A DNA stretch of 64,000 nt from NCBI GenBank assembly GCA_963816955.1, contig CAWFME010000008.1, positions 68,288 through 132,287 on the forward strand, given 5' to 3'. The notes below the pieces were generated by a model. That model ran no database searches. It saw only the letters and a program-made list of their open reading frames with translations, and was not told the DNA's origin. The stretch is from DATFQI01 sp963816955. Lineage in GTDB: Bacteria > Actinomycetota > Thermoleophilia > Solirubrobacterales > Solirubrobacteraceae. How positions within the stretch are numbered: position 1 is the first letter of the stretch; every line of letters starts with the position of its first letter. Position numbers and translations under genes: made by a program. Shown piece by piece: positions 46,329 through 54,601 of the stretch.

Positions 46329-46937
46329 ATGCTCAGCCGCCTGCGCCGCACGATCTCGAACCAGCTCTCGCGTCCGTCCGGCCTGCTCGGGCGGGTGATC
46401 GCCGCCGGCATGAACCGCGGCAATCGCGCCTTCAACGCCCGCGCCATCGAGACGCTCGACGTCCGGCCCGGCACGCGCGTGCTCGACCTCGGCTTCGGAG
46501 GCGGGCTGACCTTCGATTCCCTGCTCGACCGTGGCGCCACCGTCGTCGGCGTCGACCGCGCGGAGGACATGGTCGCCGCGGCCGCCGCGCGTCACCGCGC
46601 GGACGTGGAGGCGGGCCGGATCACCGTCCACACCGGCGACGTGCTCGCGCTCCCGCTCGAGGACGCGTCGGTGGACCGCGCCCTCACCGTCAACACGGTC
46701 TACTTCTGGCCCGATCTCGCTCCCGCCCTGGCCGAGATCCACCGCGTCCTCGCTCCCGGCGGCCGCGTCGTCATCGGCATCCGCGACGGCTCGGTGATGG
46801 AGCGCGTCGACCCGGCGGTCTTCACGCTCCGCCCGCCTGCGGAGATCGCCGCCGCGCTCGAGGCCGCCGGATTCTCGCCCGCCGAGGTCCAGACCGCGCC
46901 CGAGGGCACGTCGCACCTCATCACCGCGACGCGCTGA
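46329..46937 (+). CDS. Class I SAM-dependent methyltransferase
   Basis: A 202-aa Rossmann-fold methyltransferase. SAM-binding motif I is VLDLGFGGGLTFDSLLDRGA, followed by VVGVDRAEDMVAAAA (acidic loop), ITVHTGDVLALPLEDASVDR (motif II) and IHRVLAPGGRVVIGIRDG (post-III). Substrate not evident; close to UbiE/Methyltransf_11 type. Its stop overlaps the start of the next methyltransferase gene (TGATG), so the two are coupled. Confidence 0.87.
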   Translation: MLSRLRRTISNQLSRPSGLLGRVIAAGMNRGNRAFNARAIETLDVRPGTRVLDLGFGGGLTFDSLLDRGATVVGVDRAEDMVAAAAARHRADVEAGRITVHTGDVLALPLEDASVDRALTVNTVYFWPDLAPALAEIHRVLAPGGRVVIGIRDGSVMERVDPAVFTLRPPAEIAAALEAAGFSPAEVQTAPEGTSHLITATR

Positions 46938-47624
46938 TGGCGCTGCCGGCCGCCCTTCGCCATGCGACGCCCGACCGCGTCCGCCACAGCCCGATGCTGC
47001 GCGCCGTCGCGGTCGGGACGGGCCTGATCCCGCCCCGCACGCTGCATCACCGCGGCGAGGCGACCCTCCTCGCAGAGTTGGCGTCGACCGCCGGACGGGC
47101 GGTGGAGATCGGCGTCTACGAGGGCGGGATCCGCCGCGATGCTGGCCCGATCGCTGCCCGCTGGAGCCGAGCTGCATCTCATCGATCCGTTCGGCGCGCA
47201 GCCCTCAGCCCTGCGGCCGGGTCAGCGAGGGACCGCCTGGGCGAGCCGGCGCGTCGTATCGCGAGCAGCCAGGCCGACGGGCGTCACCTGCGTCTGGCAC
47301 GTCGCGTACAGCCAGGACGTCGGGCCTGAGTGGACCCTCCCGATCGACCTGCTGTTCATCGACGGCGACCACACCGAGGAGGGCGTCCGCCGGGACTGGG
47401 ACCTCTTCTCGGTCCACGTCCGCACCGGGGGCCACGTCGCCTTCCACGACGCCCGCGCGGGCGACGGCATGGGCTGGCCGGGCCCGACCGCCGTGGTCGA
47501 CGACCTGTTCCGCGGCGACGGCATGCCGGCGTGGGAGCTCGCCGCCGAGGTCGACCGGACCGTCGTGGTCCGCAGGCGCGCCGGGGCGGCTCAGATGTGG
47601 TACATCGACGCGCCGGCTACTTGA
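46937..47624 (+). pseudogene. Class I SAM methyltransferase (Methyltransf_24-like), one-base frameshift
   Basis: The first segment (46937 to about 47125) ends AVEIGVYEGG, a motif I, and the rest continues in the next frame from SAAMLARSLPAGAELHLIDPFG to LPIDLLFIDGDHTEEGVRRDWDLF and GGHVAFHDARAG. Removing one G from the GGGCGGGATCC stretch near 47122-47130 gives a continuous protein of about 228 aa of the type seen near glycan and peptide methylation genes. The damage is a single base, so a sequence error is likely. It overlaps the convergent secreted gene by 8 nt. Confidence 0.78.
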
Positions 47625-49071
47625 TCCGCCTGACGCCGCGGATCCGTCCCTGCTTGGTGACCTTGAAGCGGATGGAGCCGGACGTGCTCACGATGCGCGT
47701 GCGCCGGAGCGCCCGGTACGTGAGCAGGTAGGTCCCGCGCTTGAGCCGCTTGCCGTTCACCCTGCCGTTCCAGCGGAACGAGTTGCGGCCCTTGCGCGTC
47801 TTGCCGAGCGGGACGCGCCCGATCTGCCGGATCCGCGGCACGGTGCGGCCGAGCAGCTTGCGCTTGCCGGTCACGCGCACGACGAAGATGCCGATCGTCT
47901 GGGTCTTCGTGGTCGTCGAGACCGTCGGGCTCAGCACCGTCTTGGTGAGCGAGGTCTGCAGCGACTGCACGCACGTGAGAGTGCACGTGACGACGGGGAC
48001 GTCGAGCGCGCTGGACTCCGCGATCGAAAGGCCGCCCCAGCTCGACTGGAACGCCCGCGTCTGCGGCGTCGGGGCGTCGGCACCGAGGTCGATCGGCGGG
48101 TTGAGGATGGCCTGGAGGCCGGGCGTCAGGTCGTAGACCGGGAGCACGCGGCGACCGCCGGTGGTCCGCACGAACCCGAGCTGCAGGCCGCCGGGCGACC
48201 ACGCCGGCATCCGCTCCGGGTCGGCGGTGGTGATCGGCGTGGGCGCCGGGGTCAGCGCCGTCTCGTCGGGGAACGAGATCGTCTGGACGTCGGCGTCGGA
48301 CCCGGTCGTCTTGTCCAGCGCGACGTACCGGTCGCCGCGCCGGAACACGGGATGGCTCGTGGGGGACGCGGCGTCGCCGAAGTCGGCGCGCAGCTGCCCG
48401 CCCTCGCGGAGGCCGACGAGCGTCGTGGCCCCGTTCAGCAGCGCCCCCGAGTTCGCGTCGGTGCTGACCCAGGAGATGCCGAGGTTGGTGAGCGGGATCG
48501 AGTCCATCGCGACGTGGGCCCCGTCGAGGGTCTGGCCGGCCGGGGCGGGCAGGAAGCCGAGCGGGAAGCCGGTCGAGCCGCCGATCGTGTTGTCGCTGCT
48601 GACGGCCTGGAACTTCAGGATGCAGCAGGACGTGCTGTGCGGCCGCACGCCCCAGGTGAGCGTGCGGTTGGTGCGGTTGGCGAACGCGGGCCCGGCGGGA
48701 GCGCCGTTGCCCGTCGCCATCGTCGTGATCACGCCCGTCTGCCGGTCGAGCATGAAGAGCGTGCGATCGGACGGCACGGGGATGTCGCCGTTGAGCTTCG
48801 GCAGCAGGCGCGTGCGCATCCACACCAGGTACCGCCCGTCGACGGAGAGCGACGGGTGGAGCTCGTCGTCAGTGGTGTTGACACCCGCCGGGAGCGTGAG
48901 CCGCGTCCCGGTGCTCGCGTTCACGAGCCCGATCTCGAAGCCGCTGCCGGTCACGTAGCGGTCGTACGCGGCGACGAGGCCGGCGGCGGGCGCTGCCGCC
49001 GGCAAGGCGGCGGCCGCCGCCAAGGCGAGCCCCGCGCTCAGAGTCGCCAGCCGTCGTCGACGCACGTCCAT
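47617..49071 (-). CDS. Secreted beta-propeller-like protein with FlgD-type C-terminal domain
   Basis: The 484-aa product has a signal peptide (RRRRLATLSAGLALAAAAALPAAAPAAG). The mature part shows TolB/WD40-like blades: ELHPSLSVDGRYLVWMRTR, TLFMLDRQTGVITTMATG, MPAWSPGGLQLGFVRT. The last 60 residues (NSFRWNGRVNGKRLKRGTY, then LLTYRALRRTR) resemble a FlgD-like Ig module. Cys pairs CC and CTLTC may form disulfides. It is probably exported and cell-surface or extracellular; ligand unknown. A ribosome site AGGAG lies upstream of the ATG. Confidence 0.72.
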   Translation of the reverse strand: MDVRRRRLATLSAGLALAAAAALPAAAPAAGLVAAYDRYVTGSGFEIGLVNASTGTRLTLPAGVNTTDDELHPSLSVDGRYLVWMRTRLLPKLNGDIPVPSDRTLFMLDRQTGVITTMATGNGAPAGPAFANRTNRTLTWGVRPHSTSCCILKFQAVSSDNTIGGSTGFPLGFLPAPAGQTLDGAHVAMDSIPLTNLGISWVSTDANSGALLNGATTLVGLREGGQLRADFGDAASPTSHPVFRRGDRYVALDKTTGSDADVQTISFPDETALTPAPTPITTADPERMPAWSPGGLQLGFVRTTGGRRVLPVYDLTPGLQAILNPPIDLGADAPTPQTRAFQSSWGGLSIAESSALDVPVVTCTLTCVQSLQTSLTKTVLSPTVSTTTKTQTIGIFVVRVTGKRKLLGRTVPRIRQIGRVPLGKTRKGRNSFRWNGRVNGKRLKRGTYLLTYRALRRTRIVSTSGSIRFKVTKQGRIRGVRRIK

Positions 49072-49141
49072 GTCCGCTCCTCACTCTCATCCTCCGGTCA
49101 TGCCGACCGTATGCGAAGAAGCGCGGCGTGTGCCGAATTTT

Positions 49142-49534
49142 CTAGATGTAGTACATCGAGGCGCCGGCGGCGCGGTTCTCGCGCTCGACGACGTCGTTGA
49201 TCGTCGCTTTCGAGAGGACCGCTCGGGCTGCGGCCGCGGCCTCGGCGAAGATCGACTCGGCGCCTCCGCCCACGGGGCCGTCGAGGAGCTCGACGACCTC
49301 GAGGACCGTGACGTCTCCCGGGTCCCGGGCGAAGGAGTAGCCGCCCTTGACGCCGCGCTGGGAGCGGAGGATGCCGGCTCGGCGCAGCACGGCGAAGAGC
49401 TGCTCGAGGAACTGGACGGGGATGTCGCGGCGGCGGGCGAGCTCTCCGATCGGGACGGGGCCTTCCCCGCCGGTGCGGGCGAGCTCGGTCAGGGCGCGGA
49501 TCGCGTAGGGCGACTTGGTCGTGATCGAGAGCAC
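49142..49534 (-). CDS. Rrf2-family transcriptional regulator
   Basis: A 130-aa winged-helix regulator: LSITTKSPYAIRALTELART, IPIGELARRRDIPVQFLEQLF-type recognition helix region, GILRSQRGVKGGYSFARDP, VTVLEVVELLDGP. Unlike IscR or NsrR it has no cysteine at all, so it cannot hold an Fe-S cluster by the usual ligands and must sense something else. It is divergent from vanZ with a 32-bp gap, where its operator may lie. Confidence 0.88.
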   Translation of the reverse strand: MLSITTKSPYAIRALTELARTGGEGPVPIGELARRRDIPVQFLEQLFAVLRRAGILRSQRGVKGGYSFARDPGDVTVLEVVELLDGPVGGGAESIFAEAAAAARAVLSKATINDVVERENRAAGASMYYI

Positions 49535-49566
49535 GGGACTTCCATCCTGCCACCATCCCCGGCGCC

Positions 49567-49920
49567 ATGCGCGCCGCGAGCCGTTTCGCGCCCCCGCTGC
49601 TGCTGATGGGGGTGATCTTCTTCCTCTCGGCCCAGCCCGACCTCAACTCGGGCCTGGGCACGTGGGACCTGGTCCTGCGCAAGCTCGCCCACATGGCCGA
49701 GTTCGGCCTGCTGTGGCTGCTCTGGTGGCGGGCGCTCGGCTACCGCGGCAAGGCGCTCCCGGCGCTGATCGTGATCGCGTACGCGATCACCGACGAGCTG
49801 CACCAGACCACGGTCGACGGGCGCCACGGCTCGCCGCTCGACGTGCTGATCGACAGCGCCGGCGTCGCGCTCGCGGTGCTCGTGGCGCGGCGGGCCCGGT
49901 CCGGTAGCTTGGCGCCATGA
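49567..49920 (+). CDS. VanZ-family membrane protein
   Basis: A 117-aa protein with three to four membrane segments. It opens APPLLLMGVIFFLSAQPDLN, has the family's KLAHMAEFGLLWLLWWRALG and AITDELHQTTVDGRHGSPLDVLID motif (DE-x-HQ and R-x-x-x-x-x-D), and ends in a last hydrophobic segment. VanZ proteins can lower teicoplanin sensitivity but most housekeeping members are of unknown function. The stop overlaps the next gene's start (ATGA). Confidence 0.88.
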   Translation: MRAASRFAPPLLLMGVIFFLSAQPDLNSGLGTWDLVLRKLAHMAEFGLLWLLWWRALGYRGKALPALIVIAYAITDELHQTTVDGRHGSPLDVLIDSAGVALAVLVARRARSGSLAP

Positions 49921-50315
49921 ACATAACGGGAGTCGATTTCGTCACCGTCCCGACCCGGGACTGGGAGCAGGCGCGGCAGTTCTACGGCGAGACGCTGGGG
50001 CTCGAGGCCTCCAAGCGGTGGGGCAACATGCCCGCGAGCGAGTTCGAGACCGGCTCGCTGACGATCGCGCTGATGCAGACCGACGCGTTCGGGATGGAGT
50101 TCGCCCCGCTGCCGACCCCGATCGCCCTCCACGTCGACGACGTGCAGGCCGCCCGCGAGGAGCTCGAGGCCAAGGGCGTGAAGTTCCCCGCCGACACGCT
50201 GGACTCGGGCGTGTGCCACATGGCCCACTTCCGCGACCCGGACGGCAACGTGCTGATGCTGCACCACCGCTACGCGCCCAAGGACGCGAAGCCCGACCCC
50301 GCCGTCGTCGGCTAG
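49917..50315 (+). CDS. VOC family protein
   Basis: A 132-aa glyoxalase/bleomycin-resistance fold: GVDFVTVPTRDWEQARQFYGETLGLE in the first half, then PIALHVDDVQAAREELEAKGVKF and CHMAHFRDPDGNVLMLHHRY in the second. His and Glu metal positions are partly different from classic dioxygenases. It is coupled to vanZ by ATGA, an unusual pairing. Substrate unknown. Confidence 0.87.
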   Translation: MNITGVDFVTVPTRDWEQARQFYGETLGLEASKRWGNMPASEFETGSLTIALMQTDAFGMEFAPLPTPIALHVDDVQAAREELEAKGVKFPADTLDSGVCHMAHFRDPDGNVLMLHHRYAPKDAKPDPAVVG

Positions 50316-50319
50316 GGCG

Positions 50320-51495
50320 CTAGAGCCAGCCGCGCTCGGTCGCGTGCAGCACGGCCTGCGCGCGATCGACGGCGCCCAGCTTGCCGTAGATGTTGTGCAG
50401 GTGCGTGCGCACCGTGCTCGTGGAGAGCGACAGCTCGTGGGCGATCTGCTTGTAGACCATGCCCTTGGCGAGGCGCTTGAGGACCTCGAGCTCGCGGCCC
50501 GACAGCGGGCACGGCTCGACGGCGCGCGGGCGCTCCTGCGAGGGGTACGGCAGGTCGTAGAGCACCGCGCGCAGCTCGCTCGGCCCGAAGCCGACGTTGC
50601 GGGCGGCCTTCAGCAGCTCGGTCGAGGAGACCGGGGAGCCCTGCGAGTAGTGCGCCAGCATGTCCGCCAGGCGCACGAAGGCGGCGTCGCCCTGCGCGTC
50701 GTCGGCGTGGTGGCGCTCGATCGCCGAGGCGACCGACTTCGGAAGGTTCCAGCGGCGGGCGAGGACGCCGCCGACCAGCGCGTGGTCGACGCCGAGCTCG
50801 CGGCGCTCGTAGTGCAGGCGCTCCTCGGGCGTGCGGGCCGGGCCGTGGACCTGCTTGGGGTAGCCCGGGTACGCGTGCATGAGCACGAGCTTGCCGATGT
50901 CGTGCAGCAGCGCGGTGACGAGCAGCCGGTCGCGGTGCTGGTAGCCGGCCGCGGCGGCGAGCCGGTCCGCGGCGCGCTGGACGGCGACGGCGTGCAGGCG
51001 GAAGCGCTCCGGGGCGGCGTCCCACTTCTTGCCGCGCTCGAAGAACTCGAAGGTCTCGGCGTTGGTCGCGAGCTGGTGCACCGAGTCGGGCGAGAGCACC
51101 TCGACGGCGCCGACGATCGAGTCGACCTGGCCGCGGCGCGGCGAGTCGAACCCGTTGGCGAGCCGCATGATCGCGATCACCAGGGCGACGTCGGACTCGA
51201 TGGCGCGCACCATGTCGCCGATCGAGGGACGCTCCTCGGAGACGAGCGCCAGCAGGCGGTTGCGGGACTCCGCCAGCGCCGGGAAGACCTCCAGCGCCTC
51301 GAAGGCGGCCGTGAGGCGCTTGCCGTGGCCTTCGTTGCGGGAGCGGCCGACGGCGGCGTACGGGCTCGGACCCGAGGACCCGGCAGCGGCGGGCGTGCGC
51401 GTGCCGGTGGGCACGGGCATCGCGGTCGCGCGGGGTGGGGTCATGAGCCTGTCATCGGTTGAAATCGGCGGATCTGGAGGGTTCTGGGCTGCCAT
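50320..51495 (-). CDS. HDOD-domain regulator fused to a LuxR-type HTH
   Basis: A 391-aa fusion. Residues about 55-290 form an HDOD domain: DMVRAIESDVALVIAIMRLAN, GAVEVLSPDSVHQLATNAETF, and an HD-like LVTALLHDIGKLVLMHAYPG with a later VDHALVGGVLARRWNLP. The C-terminal 65 residues are a LuxR helix-turn-helix: LSGRELEVLKRLAKGMVYKQ, then LSLSTSTVRTHLHNIYGKLG. A start at ATG 51444 (MTPPRATAMP) is equally possible. HDOD domains relay second-messenger or stress signals; the fusion implies direct transcriptional output. It lies 11 bp downstream of gltX on the same strand. Confidence 0.86.
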   Translation of the reverse strand: MAAQNPPDPPISTDDRLMTPPRATAMPVPTGTRTPAAAGSSGPSPYAAVGRSRNEGHGKRLTAAFEALEVFPALAESRNRLLALVSEERPSIGDMVRAIESDVALVIAIMRLANGFDSPRRGQVDSIVGAVEVLSPDSVHQLATNAETFEFFERGKKWDAAPERFRLHAVAVQRAADRLAAAAGYQHRDRLLVTALLHDIGKLVLMHAYPGYPKQVHGPARTPEERLHYERRELGVDHALVGGVLARRWNLPKSVASAIERHHADDAQGDAAFVRLADMLAHYSQGSPVSSTELLKAARNVGFGPSELRAVLYDLPYPSQERPRAVEPCPLSGRELEVLKRLAKGMVYKQIAHELSLSTSTVRTHLHNIYGKLGAVDRAQAVLHATERGWL

Positions 51496-51506
51496 GGTTG
51501 CGGCCT

Positions 51507-52868
51507 TCAGCCTCTATCGGCAACCGTGGACGGACGGTTGAGCCCCGACCGCGCCTGATCCATCCGCGCGAGGGTCTCGTCCCGCCCGAGCACCGCTACG
51601 GTCTCGAAGATACCCGGGGAGACGGTCGTACCCGCCAGTAGGACCCGCAGGGGCTGGAAGAGCTTGCCCGGCTTGACGCCCTCGCGCTCGAGAACGCCGG
51701 TCAGCGCCTCCTCGACGGCCTCGACGGTCCACGGCCCCTCGATCGCCTCCAGCGCCTCCCTGGCGGCGGCCAGCGCCGACTGGGTCTGCTCCGGCGCGAG
51801 CCACTTCTCGCGCAGCGCCGGGTCGTCGGCCGGTCCGTCGAAGAGGAAGCCGACCAGCGGCCAGAACTCGGACAGCGTCTGGAACTTCTCGCGCGAGATG
51901 GCCACGGCCTCCCCCAGGCCGCTGCGCCCCGTGAAGGTCTCCAGGCGGCGGGTGAGCTCCTCCACGGGCAGCTCGCGGATGTAATGGCCGTTCATGTGGC
52001 GCAGCTTCTTCTCGTCGAACACGGCCGGGCTCTTGGAGACGCGCTCGAGCGTGAAGCGCTGCTGCAACTCCCCGACCGAGTGGTACGTCGTGTCGGCGTC
52101 GAAGCCCCAGCCCAGCAGGGCGAGGTAGTTCAGGACGGCCTCGCGCAGGTAGCCCGTGTCGCGCAGCTCCTGGACCGAGGCGGCGCCGTGGCGCTTGGAG
52201 AGCTTCTTGCCGTCGGGCCCGTGCAGCAGCGGCACGTGGGCGTAGAGCGGGACGTCGGCGCCCATCGCCTCGAGGATCCGCATCTGCTTGGGCGTATTGG
52301 AGTAGTGGTCGGCCCCGCGCACGACGTGCGTGATGCCGGCGTCGAGGTCGTCGACCACGACCGCGAGGTGGTAGACGGGCGTGCCGTCGGCGCGCGCGAT
52401 CACCAGGTCGTCCATCAGGCGGTTCTCGAAGGCGCTCTCGCCGCGGATGACGTCGCGGACGACGGTGGCGCCCTCGTCGGGCATCCGCAGCCGGACGGCG
52501 CCCTCCCCCTCGTCGGCGCCGCGGAAGCCCGCGTTGCCGTGCTCCTCCTTGTAGGCCTTGACCTGATCCGCGCCGGCCGTGGAGCGGTAGGCGTGCCCGC
52601 CGGCGATCAGCTGCTCGACGACCTCGGCGTGGCGCTCGCGGCGCTCGGACTGGAAGACGGGGTCGCCGTCCCAGTCCAGGCCGAGCCAGCGCAGCGCCTC
52701 GAAGATCTGCTCGACGTTCTCCGGCGTGGAGCGCTCGCGGTCGGTGTCCTCGATCCGCAGCACGAAGCCCGCCCCTTGGCCCCTGGCCAGGAGCCAGTTG
52801 TACAGTGCCGTCCGCGCTCCACCGATGTGGAGCGCGCCGGTCGGCGACGGGGCGAAGCGCACGCGCAT
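51507..52868 (-). CDS. gltX: Glutamyl-tRNA synthetase
   Basis: A 453-aa class I synthetase. HIGH-type motif APSPTGALHIGGARTALYNW, LRIEDTDRERSTPENVEQIF, GVPVYHLAVVVDD-like sequence, and the KMSKS-type KKLSKRHGA. The C-terminal helical anticodon-binding domain is complete. ATG 52868 (MRVRFAPSPTG) is preferred over a GTG four codons earlier. With GatCAB in the same genome it is probably non-discriminating, charging both tRNA-Glu and tRNA-Gln. Divergent from nfo. Confidence 0.95.
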   Translation of the reverse strand: MRVRFAPSPTGALHIGGARTALYNWLLARGQGAGFVLRIEDTDRERSTPENVEQIFEALRWLGLDWDGDPVFQSERRERHAEVVEQLIAGGHAYRSTAGADQVKAYKEEHGNAGFRGADEGEGAVRLRMPDEGATVVRDVIRGESAFENRLMDDLVIARADGTPVYHLAVVVDDLDAGITHVVRGADHYSNTPKQMRILEAMGADVPLYAHVPLLHGPDGKKLSKRHGAASVQELRDTGYLREAVLNYLALLGWGFDADTTYHSVGELQQRFTLERVSKSPAVFDEKKLRHMNGHYIRELPVEELTRRLETFTGRSGLGEAVAISREKFQTLSEFWPLVGFLFDGPADDPALREKWLAPEQTQSALAAAREALEAIEGPWTVEAVEEALTGVLEREGVKPGKLFQPLRVLLAGTTVSPGIFETVAVLGRDETLARMDQARSGLNRPSTVADRG

Positions 52869-52905
52869 ACTGGACACAGCATGCCACGAAAGAAAAGCGT
52901 CCAGT
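52869..52905. promoter_or_regulatory. Inverted repeat in the gltX-nfo divergent promoter region
   Basis: ACTGGAC (52869-52875) and GTCCAGT (52899-52905) are inverted 23 nt apart, one copy touching the gltX ATG, the other 4 nt before the nfo ATG. It could bind a shared regulator of both genes or form an RNA stem in either leader. Confidence 0.3.
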
Positions 52906-52909
52906 TTTC

Positions 52910-53779
52910 ATGTTGATCGGGGGTCACGTATCTCCCGCAGGCGGCCCTGCCAATGCGATCGGGCGAGGTGAGGAGCGCGCCTGCCAGGCGATCCAGTTCT
53001 TCAATCAGAGCCCGCGCGCCTGGCGGCCGCGGATCTACTCCGAGGAGGAGGTCGCCGCCTACCACGAGGCATTCCCGGGCTCGCCCGTCGACGCCCTGCT
53101 GATCCATGCGGTCTACCTGCTCAACTGCGCCTCCGAGGACGCGGAGATCCGGGAGAAGTCGCTGGCGGCGCTGACGCACGCGCTCGACGCCGGCGCCGCG
53201 CTGGGAGCGGTCGGCGTGGTGCTCCACCCGGGCTCGGCGCTCAAGGACGGCGGCTCGGTGGAGAAGGCGATCGAGCGTGCGGGGGCCGTGATCGGCGAGG
53301 CCCTGGCGGAGTCCGCCGAGGGCGGGATACTGCACCTCGAGGACACCGCCGGCGCCGGCGGCACGCTCGGGCGCTCCTTCGAGGAGCTCGCGGCGCTGAT
53401 CGACGCCGCCGGCGGCGGCGAGCGGATCGGCGTCTGCCTGGACTCCTGCCACCTGCTGGCCTCCGGCTACGACATCCGCACCGCCCAGGGGCTCTCCGAC
53501 GTGCTCGACGAGTTCGACTCGGTGGTCGGGCTGGAGCGCCTGAAGTCGCTGCACGTCAACGACTCGATGACGCCGCTGGGCTCCAACCGCGACCGCCACA
53601 TCAACCTCGGCGAGGGCGAGATCGGCGCCGAGGGGATCGCCGCGTTCCTCTCCGAGCCCCGCTTCGACGGGCTGCCGGTGATCTTCGAGGGGCCCGGCGC
53701 CGCGGGCAAGCAGGTCGAGCGCCCCGACATCGAGAACGCCCTCGCGCTCCGCGAGCGCGGCCTCGCGGCCCGTGGCTGA
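52910..53779 (+). CDS. nfo: Deoxyribonuclease IV (apurinic/apyrimidinic endonuclease)
   Basis: A 289-aa TIM-barrel endonuclease with a three-zinc site. Motifs: MLIGGHVSPAGG, GVVLHPGSALKDGG, GGILHLEDTAGAGGTLG, GVCLDSCHLLASGYDIRT, SLHVNDSMTPLGSNRDRH and INLGEGEIG. It cuts abasic sites in base excision repair, downstream of glycosylases such as the AlkA at 20034. ATG at 52910 is followed by a TTG alternative one codon on. Faces gltX divergently. Confidence 0.94.
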   Translation: MLIGGHVSPAGGPANAIGRGEERACQAIQFFNQSPRAWRPRIYSEEEVAAYHEAFPGSPVDALLIHAVYLLNCASEDAEIREKSLAALTHALDAGAALGAVGVVLHPGSALKDGGSVEKAIERAGAVIGEALAESAEGGILHLEDTAGAGGTLGRSFEELAALIDAAGGGERIGVCLDSCHLLASGYDIRTAQGLSDVLDEFDSVVGLERLKSLHVNDSMTPLGSNRDRHINLGEGEIGAEGIAAFLSEPRFDGLPVIFEGPGAAGKQVERPDIENALALRERGLAARG

Positions 53780-53797
53780 CACGTCCGGCGCCACTTG

Positions 53798-53926
53798 ATG
53801 GTGCGCGACCTGCGCGCCGACCCGCCCCCTGCGGACTGGGCCTCGGCGGGCTTCGACGGCGTCGAGCTGCGGCCGCTGCGCGGGCGCCCGGCCACGCGCG
53901 AGGTCGTGCAGACGCCGCTGCGCTGA
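53798..53926 (+). CDS. Possible short ORF, 42 aa
   Basis: An ATG-started frame gives a 42-aa protein, MVRDLRADPPPADWASAGFD and then GVELRPLRGRPATREV, right after nfo. The composition is coding-like, but no family is recognised. It could be a small real gene in the nfo transcript, or the surviving end of a larger lost gene. Confidence 0.3.
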   Translation: MVRDLRADPPPADWASAGFDGVELRPLRGRPATREVVQTPLR

Positions 53927-53936
53927 GCCGCGTGAC

Positions 53937-54317
53937 TCAGCTCAGAGGGTCGACCACCGGCACGCCGTAGGCGCGCATCCGCTCGTCCGCGCTGACGAGG
54001 GTGAAGCCGGTCGCCATCGCCTGGGCCACGAGCAGGCGGTCGAACGGGTCTCGATGATGGAGCGGCAGGCCCGCCACCGCCAGGCCCTGCTCGGCAGACA
54101 ACGGAAGGAACCGGACGCCGCTCGCCAGCACGCGCTCGAGGAGATCGCTCGGCACCTTCAGCTTCCCGACGGAGGACTTGACCCCGATCTCCGCGAACGA
54201 CACGACGCTGAAGGCCAGCTCGGCCGCATCCCCGATCGCCTCGCGAGCCCGCGCGCCCAACGACCGGGTGCCCGCGAGCTGCCAGAGCACGACGTGCGTG
54301 TCCAGCAGCAGCCTCAC
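53937..54317 (-). CDS. vapC: PIN-domain toxin VapC
   Basis: A 126-aa PIN ribonuclease. The four acidic positions are visible: Asp6 in LLLDTHVVLW, Glu43 in SFAEIGVKS, and the acidic residues of LHHRDPFDRLLVAQAM and TLVSADERM. These chelate Mg2+ in the active site. It overlaps the antitoxin gene by ATGA, as in classic toxin-antitoxin pairs. The RHRDPFDR-type motif places it in the large VapC subgroup paired with Phd/YefM-type antitoxins. RNA target unknown. Confidence 0.9.
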   Translation of the reverse strand: MRLLLDTHVVLWQLAGTRSLGARAREAIGDAAELAFSVVSFAEIGVKSSVGKLKVPSDLLERVLASGVRFLPLSAEQGLAVAGLPLHHRDPFDRLLVAQAMATGFTLVSADERMRAYGVPVVDPLS

Positions 54318-54559
54318 GCCGGCTCCTCGAGGATGGCGTCGAGCTCCGCCTCGGAGAACTCGAAGTCGTCGCCGAGCTCGATCGAGCCGGCGAGGCTCCC
54401 GCGGGCCTCGAGGAAACGGGCTCCCGGCGTGCCCGGCGCGATGCGGACGAGCCGCGCGACCGGGACGCCGTCACGCGCGATCTCCACCTCCTCACCCGCC
54501 TCCACACGTGCGAGCAGCTTCGAGAGATCCGACTTCGCCTTGCCGACGTTCACGCGCAT
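54314..54559 (-). CDS. vapB: Phd/YefM-type antitoxin (VapB partner)
   Basis: An 81-aa protein with the usual opening VNVGKAKSDLSKLLARVEAG and EEVEIARDGVPVARLVRI, a DNA-binding dimer fold, then an acidic C-terminal tail (SIELGDDFEFSEAELDAILEE) that would wrap around and inhibit VapC. The ATG at 54559 is preceded by a perfect palindrome and a promoter-like sequence, and the transcript may be leaderless. Autoregulation by the VapBC complex is the standard mode for this type and is inferred here. Confidence 0.9.
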   Translation of the reverse strand: MRVNVGKAKSDLSKLLARVEAGEEVEIARDGVPVARLVRIAPGTPGARFLEARGSLAGSIELGDDFEFSEAELDAILEEPA

Positions 54560-54572
54560 ACGTGCATGGTAC

Positions 54573-54598
54573 CTGCTTGGCCAAGGTTGGCCAAGCAG
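54573..54598 (-). promoter_or_regulatory. Palindromic operator and promoter of vapBC
   Basis: A perfect 12-bp inverted repeat (CTGCTTGGCCAA, GG spacer, TTGGCCAAGCAG). Each half contains the palindrome TTGGCCAA, and the two copies start 10 bp apart, one helix turn. On the minus strand TTGGCC and TACCAT are 17 bp apart, a plausible -35/-10 pair ending just before the ATG, so the operator covers the -35 region and spacer. Confidence 0.7.
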
Positions 54599-54601
54599 TT
54601 C

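Noticed and set aside
53798..53926. 42-aa ORF as part of the VapBC module
   Set aside because: It is on the opposite strand and ends before vapC; nothing links it to the toxin-antitoxin pair.
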